Positions 61,844 through 64,000 of a stretch of 64,000 nt of DNA are shown piece by piece. Within the stretch, counting starts at the first letter, position 1. Each line of letters opens with the position of its first letter. Location of the stretch: NCBI RefSeq assembly GCF_000014565.1, contig NC_008268.1, positions 1,377,001 to 1,441,000 of the forward strand, given 5' to 3'. Below the pieces are notes generated by a model. The model ran no database searches and had not been told where the DNA came from. It was given only the letters and a program-made list of their open reading frames with translations. Source of the DNA: Rhodococcus jostii RHA1 (GTDB lineage Bacteria; Actinomycetota; Actinomycetes; Mycobacteriales; Mycobacteriaceae). Position numbers and translations under genes: made by a program.

Positions 61844-63031
61844 TCACGGCTGTCGCCGGGTGGCCTGTGCGGCCAGACGTTCCGCGAGCACCGCCGGATC
61901 GGCGTTCTCCCGCAACGCTTCCCAGACCGTGTCCACCTGAGTGGCCGGCGCGAGACTGTGCACCGGTTGATCCTGGTCGAGGTTGGTGGGGAACGGGTAG
62001 CACTCGGCCGTCGCGACGACGGCATTGCGGAGGGTGCGCTCGCTCGCCCCGGCACTCTGCAGTGCCAGCAGGGTCGGGTATACGGCGTTCGCCATGGCCT
62101 CCCGGTCCAGCACCTCCATCGCCCGGCCGAACGGCGACGAGATCTGGAGCAGATTGGCCGACCGCCGGATCGCGTGCGAACGGTTGTGGCCTGCGCCGTG
62201 GTAGAGCGCCGGGTTGAAGAACACCGCGTCGCCCTTCCGCAGAGGCAGCTGAACATGACTGTCGCGGAAGAACTCGACGAACTCCGGCAGGGAGAACGCC
62301 AGGTATCCCGCCTCGAACAGTTGCGAGTACGGCAGATACAGGGTGGGTCCGCTCTCGACGGGCATGTCGCAGTGCGCCACCGCCCCCTGCAGTGTCAACG
62401 TGGCCGACATCCGATGCAGATGCGCCGGATAATCCGCCAGTTCGTGCCGGGGCACGATGCCCAGGTGGTAGTCCCGATGCGGCACCTGCGCGGCACCACC
62501 GGGGTTGACCACGTTGACCTGCGACGTCACCTGATACAGCGGGCCCAGCCAGCTCTGGCAGATCAGCGCGAGAATGTCGTTGGCGTAGTACTCGGCGAAC
62601 ACGTCCGGAGCGCCGAGAGCCAGCTTCTGCGCTGCGTTCCAGATTCGGTCGTTGGCGCCCGCCTTGCCGAAGTGGTCACCCACCACACCACCCGACGCGT
62701 GTTGCTGCGCGATGAGGAGGTCGAATTGTTCGGTGGCGCGGTCAAGGACCGCGAGATCACTGAAGGCATTCTGGAACACCACGATTCCGGGACCGTCCGT
62801 GAGCGCGCGCCCCAGTTCGGTCTGCACGGCGCGGCGGGACTGCGCGTCGTCGAGGTGGGGCATCAGCACGTCACTGCGGTACAACAGGACGTTCTGTTCC
62901 ACGGACTGAGCGAACGGGTAGTCGGCGAGGTTCGTCGAGCGATCCACGGAGGCGCGAAACGCGTCGAGGTCGCAGTCGGAGTCGCGGATCCAGTCACGCC
63001 GGCCGGTCGGCGGAGGAGTCGTGATGGTCAT
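61844..63031 (-). CDS. Phytanoyl-CoA dioxygenase family protein
   Basis: A 395-aa non-haem iron/2-oxoglutarate-type oxygenase of the PhyH superfamily. Candidate iron ligands are the H-x-D pair in VPHRDYHLGI (about residues 199-201) and a distal histidine in ALYHGAGHNRSHAI, with a following arginine that could hold 2-oxoglutarate. The N-terminal 70 residues carry no motif I know. Substrates of this broad family range from fatty acyl-CoAs to ectoine and phosphonates, and none can be chosen. It is 70 bases upstream of the inosose-dehydratase-like gene on the same strand and divergent from a LacI gene, so the three may form a regulated unit. Confidence 0.75.
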   Translation of the reverse strand: MTITTPPPTGRRDWIRDSDCDLDAFRASVDRSTNLADYPFAQSVEQNVLLYRSDVLMPHLDDAQSRRAVQTELGRALTDGPGIVVFQNAFSDLAVLDRATEQFDLLIAQQHASGGVVGDHFGKAGANDRIWNAAQKLALGAPDVFAEYYANDILALICQSWLGPLYQVTSQVNVVNPGGAAQVPHRDYHLGIVPRHELADYPAHLHRMSATLTLQGAVAHCDMPVESGPTLYLPYSQLFEAGYLAFSLPEFVEFFRDSHVQLPLRKGDAVFFNPALYHGAGHNRSHAIRRSANLLQISSPFGRAMEVLDREAMANAVYPTLLALQSAGASERTLRNAVVATAECYPFPTNLDQDQPVHSLAPATQVDTVWEALRENADPAVLAERLAAQATRRQP

Positions 63032-63103
63032 GGGGATAGTCTTGCCGTGATGTGAGTGGCAAACAACAGCAGAAATCCATCATTTTCACCTCAGGAGGCG
63101 GCT

Positions 63104-64000
63104 GTGAAGCACCGCTACAAGATCCGTGAGATCGCCCAGCAGTCGGGATTGAGCGAGGCTACCGTCGACCGCGTGCTCCACGAACGCCCCGGAGTACGGG
63201 AATCGACGAGAGCGGAAGTGCAGCAGGCAATCCACGATCTCGACAAACAACGCACCCAGTTGAAGCTGAGTGGGCGCAAGTTCCTCGTCGACGTCGTCAT
63301 GCAATCACCCGAACGCTTCACCACCGCATTCCGTGCGGCCGTGGAGGCAGAACTGCCCGCTCTCGCCCCCGCCGTCGTGCGGTCACGGTTCCATTTCCGG
63401 GAAACCGGCTCGACACCGGCGATGGTCGAGACTCTCGATCGGATCGCAGCCCGCGGCACGCAGGGCGTGATCGTGAAGGCACCCGACTCCGTCGAGGTCG
63501 TCGAGGCCATCGACCGGCTCACCGCGGCGGGGATACCGGTGATCACCTATGCCACCGACGTCCCGGGCAGCTCGCGGGCCGGCTACGTCGGGATCGACAA
63601 CCGGGCCGCGGGGGCGACCGCCGCCTACCTCGTCGACCAGTGGCTCGGCGACCTGTCGTCCGCCGTCCTGATCACGCTGAGCAGCAATGCCTTCCGTGGA
63701 GAGGAGGAACGGGAGATGGGGTTCCGCGCCGCACTGCGAAGTTTCGGCACCGACCGTGCGGTGATCGACATCGCGGAGAGCGACGGACTCGACGCGACCA
63801 TCGAGAGCCTCGTGCTCCGGGCGCTCGAACATAACCCGGACATCGCGGCCGTCTACTCGATCGGCGGCGGCAACGTGGCCACGGCCCGCGCATTCGAACG
63901 GACCAGCCGCACCTGCCGCGTGTTCATCGCCCACGACCTCGACGAGGACAACACACGGCTGCTGCGAGCCGGCACGCTCTCCGCCGTGCTGCACCACGAT
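63104..64000 (+). CDS. LacI family transcriptional regulator (3' end outside window)
   Basis: The frame from the GTG at 63104 stays open to the window end (299 codons seen). AGGAGG lies five bases before the GTG, the best ribosome site in this region. The N-terminus KHRYKIREIAQQSGLSEATVDRVLHERPGVRESTR is a LacI-type helix-turn-helix, and the rest is a sugar-binding-type effector domain (VIVKAPDSVEVVEAIDRL, GYVGIDNRAAGATAAYLV). It is divergent from the PhyH-family gene with about 70 bases between starts, so it probably controls that unit. The ligand is unknown. Confidence 0.88.
   Translation, partial: MKHRYKIREIAQQSGLSEATVDRVLHERPGVRESTRAEVQQAIHDLDKQRTQLKLSGRKFLVDVVMQSPERFTTAFRAAVEAELPALAPAVVRSRFHFRETGSTPAMVETLDRIAARGTQGVIVKAPDSVEVVEAIDRLTAAGIPVITYATDVPGSSRAGYVGIDNRAAGATAAYLVDQWLGDLSSAVLITLSSNAFRGEEEREMGFRAALRSFGTDRAVIDIAESDGLDATIESLVLRALEHNPDIAAVYSIGGGNVATARAFERTSRTCRVFIAHDLDEDNTRLLRAGTLSAVLHHD

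Noticed and set aside
61844..63031. PhyH-family protein as the missing ectoine hydroxylase EctD
   Set aside because: It is about 100 residues longer than EctD, lacks the EctD signature around the iron site and is 59 kb from ectABC.
1..64000. CRISPR array, prophage, insertion sequence, tRNA or rRNA genes
   Set aside because: No regularly spaced repeats, transposase motifs, phage structural genes or tRNA-like cloverleaf sequences were noticed on reading both strands.

Overview
The window looks like chromosomal DNA of a high-GC mycolic-acid actinobacterium, most likely a Rhodococcus of the jostii/opacus group. This is an inference from the content: actinobacterial integration host factor, a WhiB-type Fe-S regulator, an IdeR/DtxR-like iron box, a fused pcaL gene, GntR-type control of an inositol cluster, very high GC at third codon positions and frequent 4-bp ATGA/GTGA gene overlaps. 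Gene calls rest on recognisable motifs and gene order; no database search was run.

Layout. 1-4.5 kb: the 3' end of a RecQ-type helicase, an ectABC ectoine operon followed closely by a D-2-hydroxyacid dehydrogenase, and a sirtuin. 4.5-17 kb (minus strand): a housekeeping block of valS, folC, a DUF4233 membrane protein, ndk, rne/rng, rplU, rpmA, obgE and proB. A very strong intrinsic terminator separates rpmA from obgE. 17-22 kb: a CdaR/PucR-type regulator divergent from a tightly overlapping operon of sodium:solute symporter, 49-aa membrane protein, RidA and DadA-like oxidoreductase, probably for amino-acid (possibly D-amino-acid) uptake and oxidation. 22-29 kb: mixed single genes (SRPBCC protein, mIHF, HNH nuclease, WhiB, S9 peptidase, iron-siderophore lipoprotein, GNAT, FdhD).

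28.9-40.3 kb is a complete lower beta-ketoadipate branch. pcaJI lie on the minus strand and pcaHGBLRF on the plus strand, around a shared control region holding two matching TGTTC-N7-GAACR palindromes. Next to it are a quinate/shikimate dehydrogenase, a divergent TetR regulator and an MHS-family transporter, which would feed the same pathway from quinate or shikimate.

40.4-55.2 kb is a myo-inositol (or related cyclitol) catabolic cluster. It has a sugar ABC importer (minus strand), an MFS exporter, a GntR-type IolR, and a plus-strand operon iolC-aldolase-iolB-iolD-TIM barrel-iolG-TIM barrel-mmsA. The same TGTC-N2-GACA element lies upstream of both the importer and iolC, consistent with one regulator controlling both. 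An NDH-2 gene overlapping a ROK kinase gene and a decayed HNH endonuclease remnant follow.

58.1-64 kb carries a sugar porter with a divergent LacI regulator, then an inosose-dehydratase-like TIM barrel, a phytanoyl-CoA-dioxygenase-family protein and a second LacI-type regulator cut by the window end. This last group may be a small catabolic module of unknown substrate. No rRNA, tRNA, CRISPR array, prophage or insertion sequence was seen.
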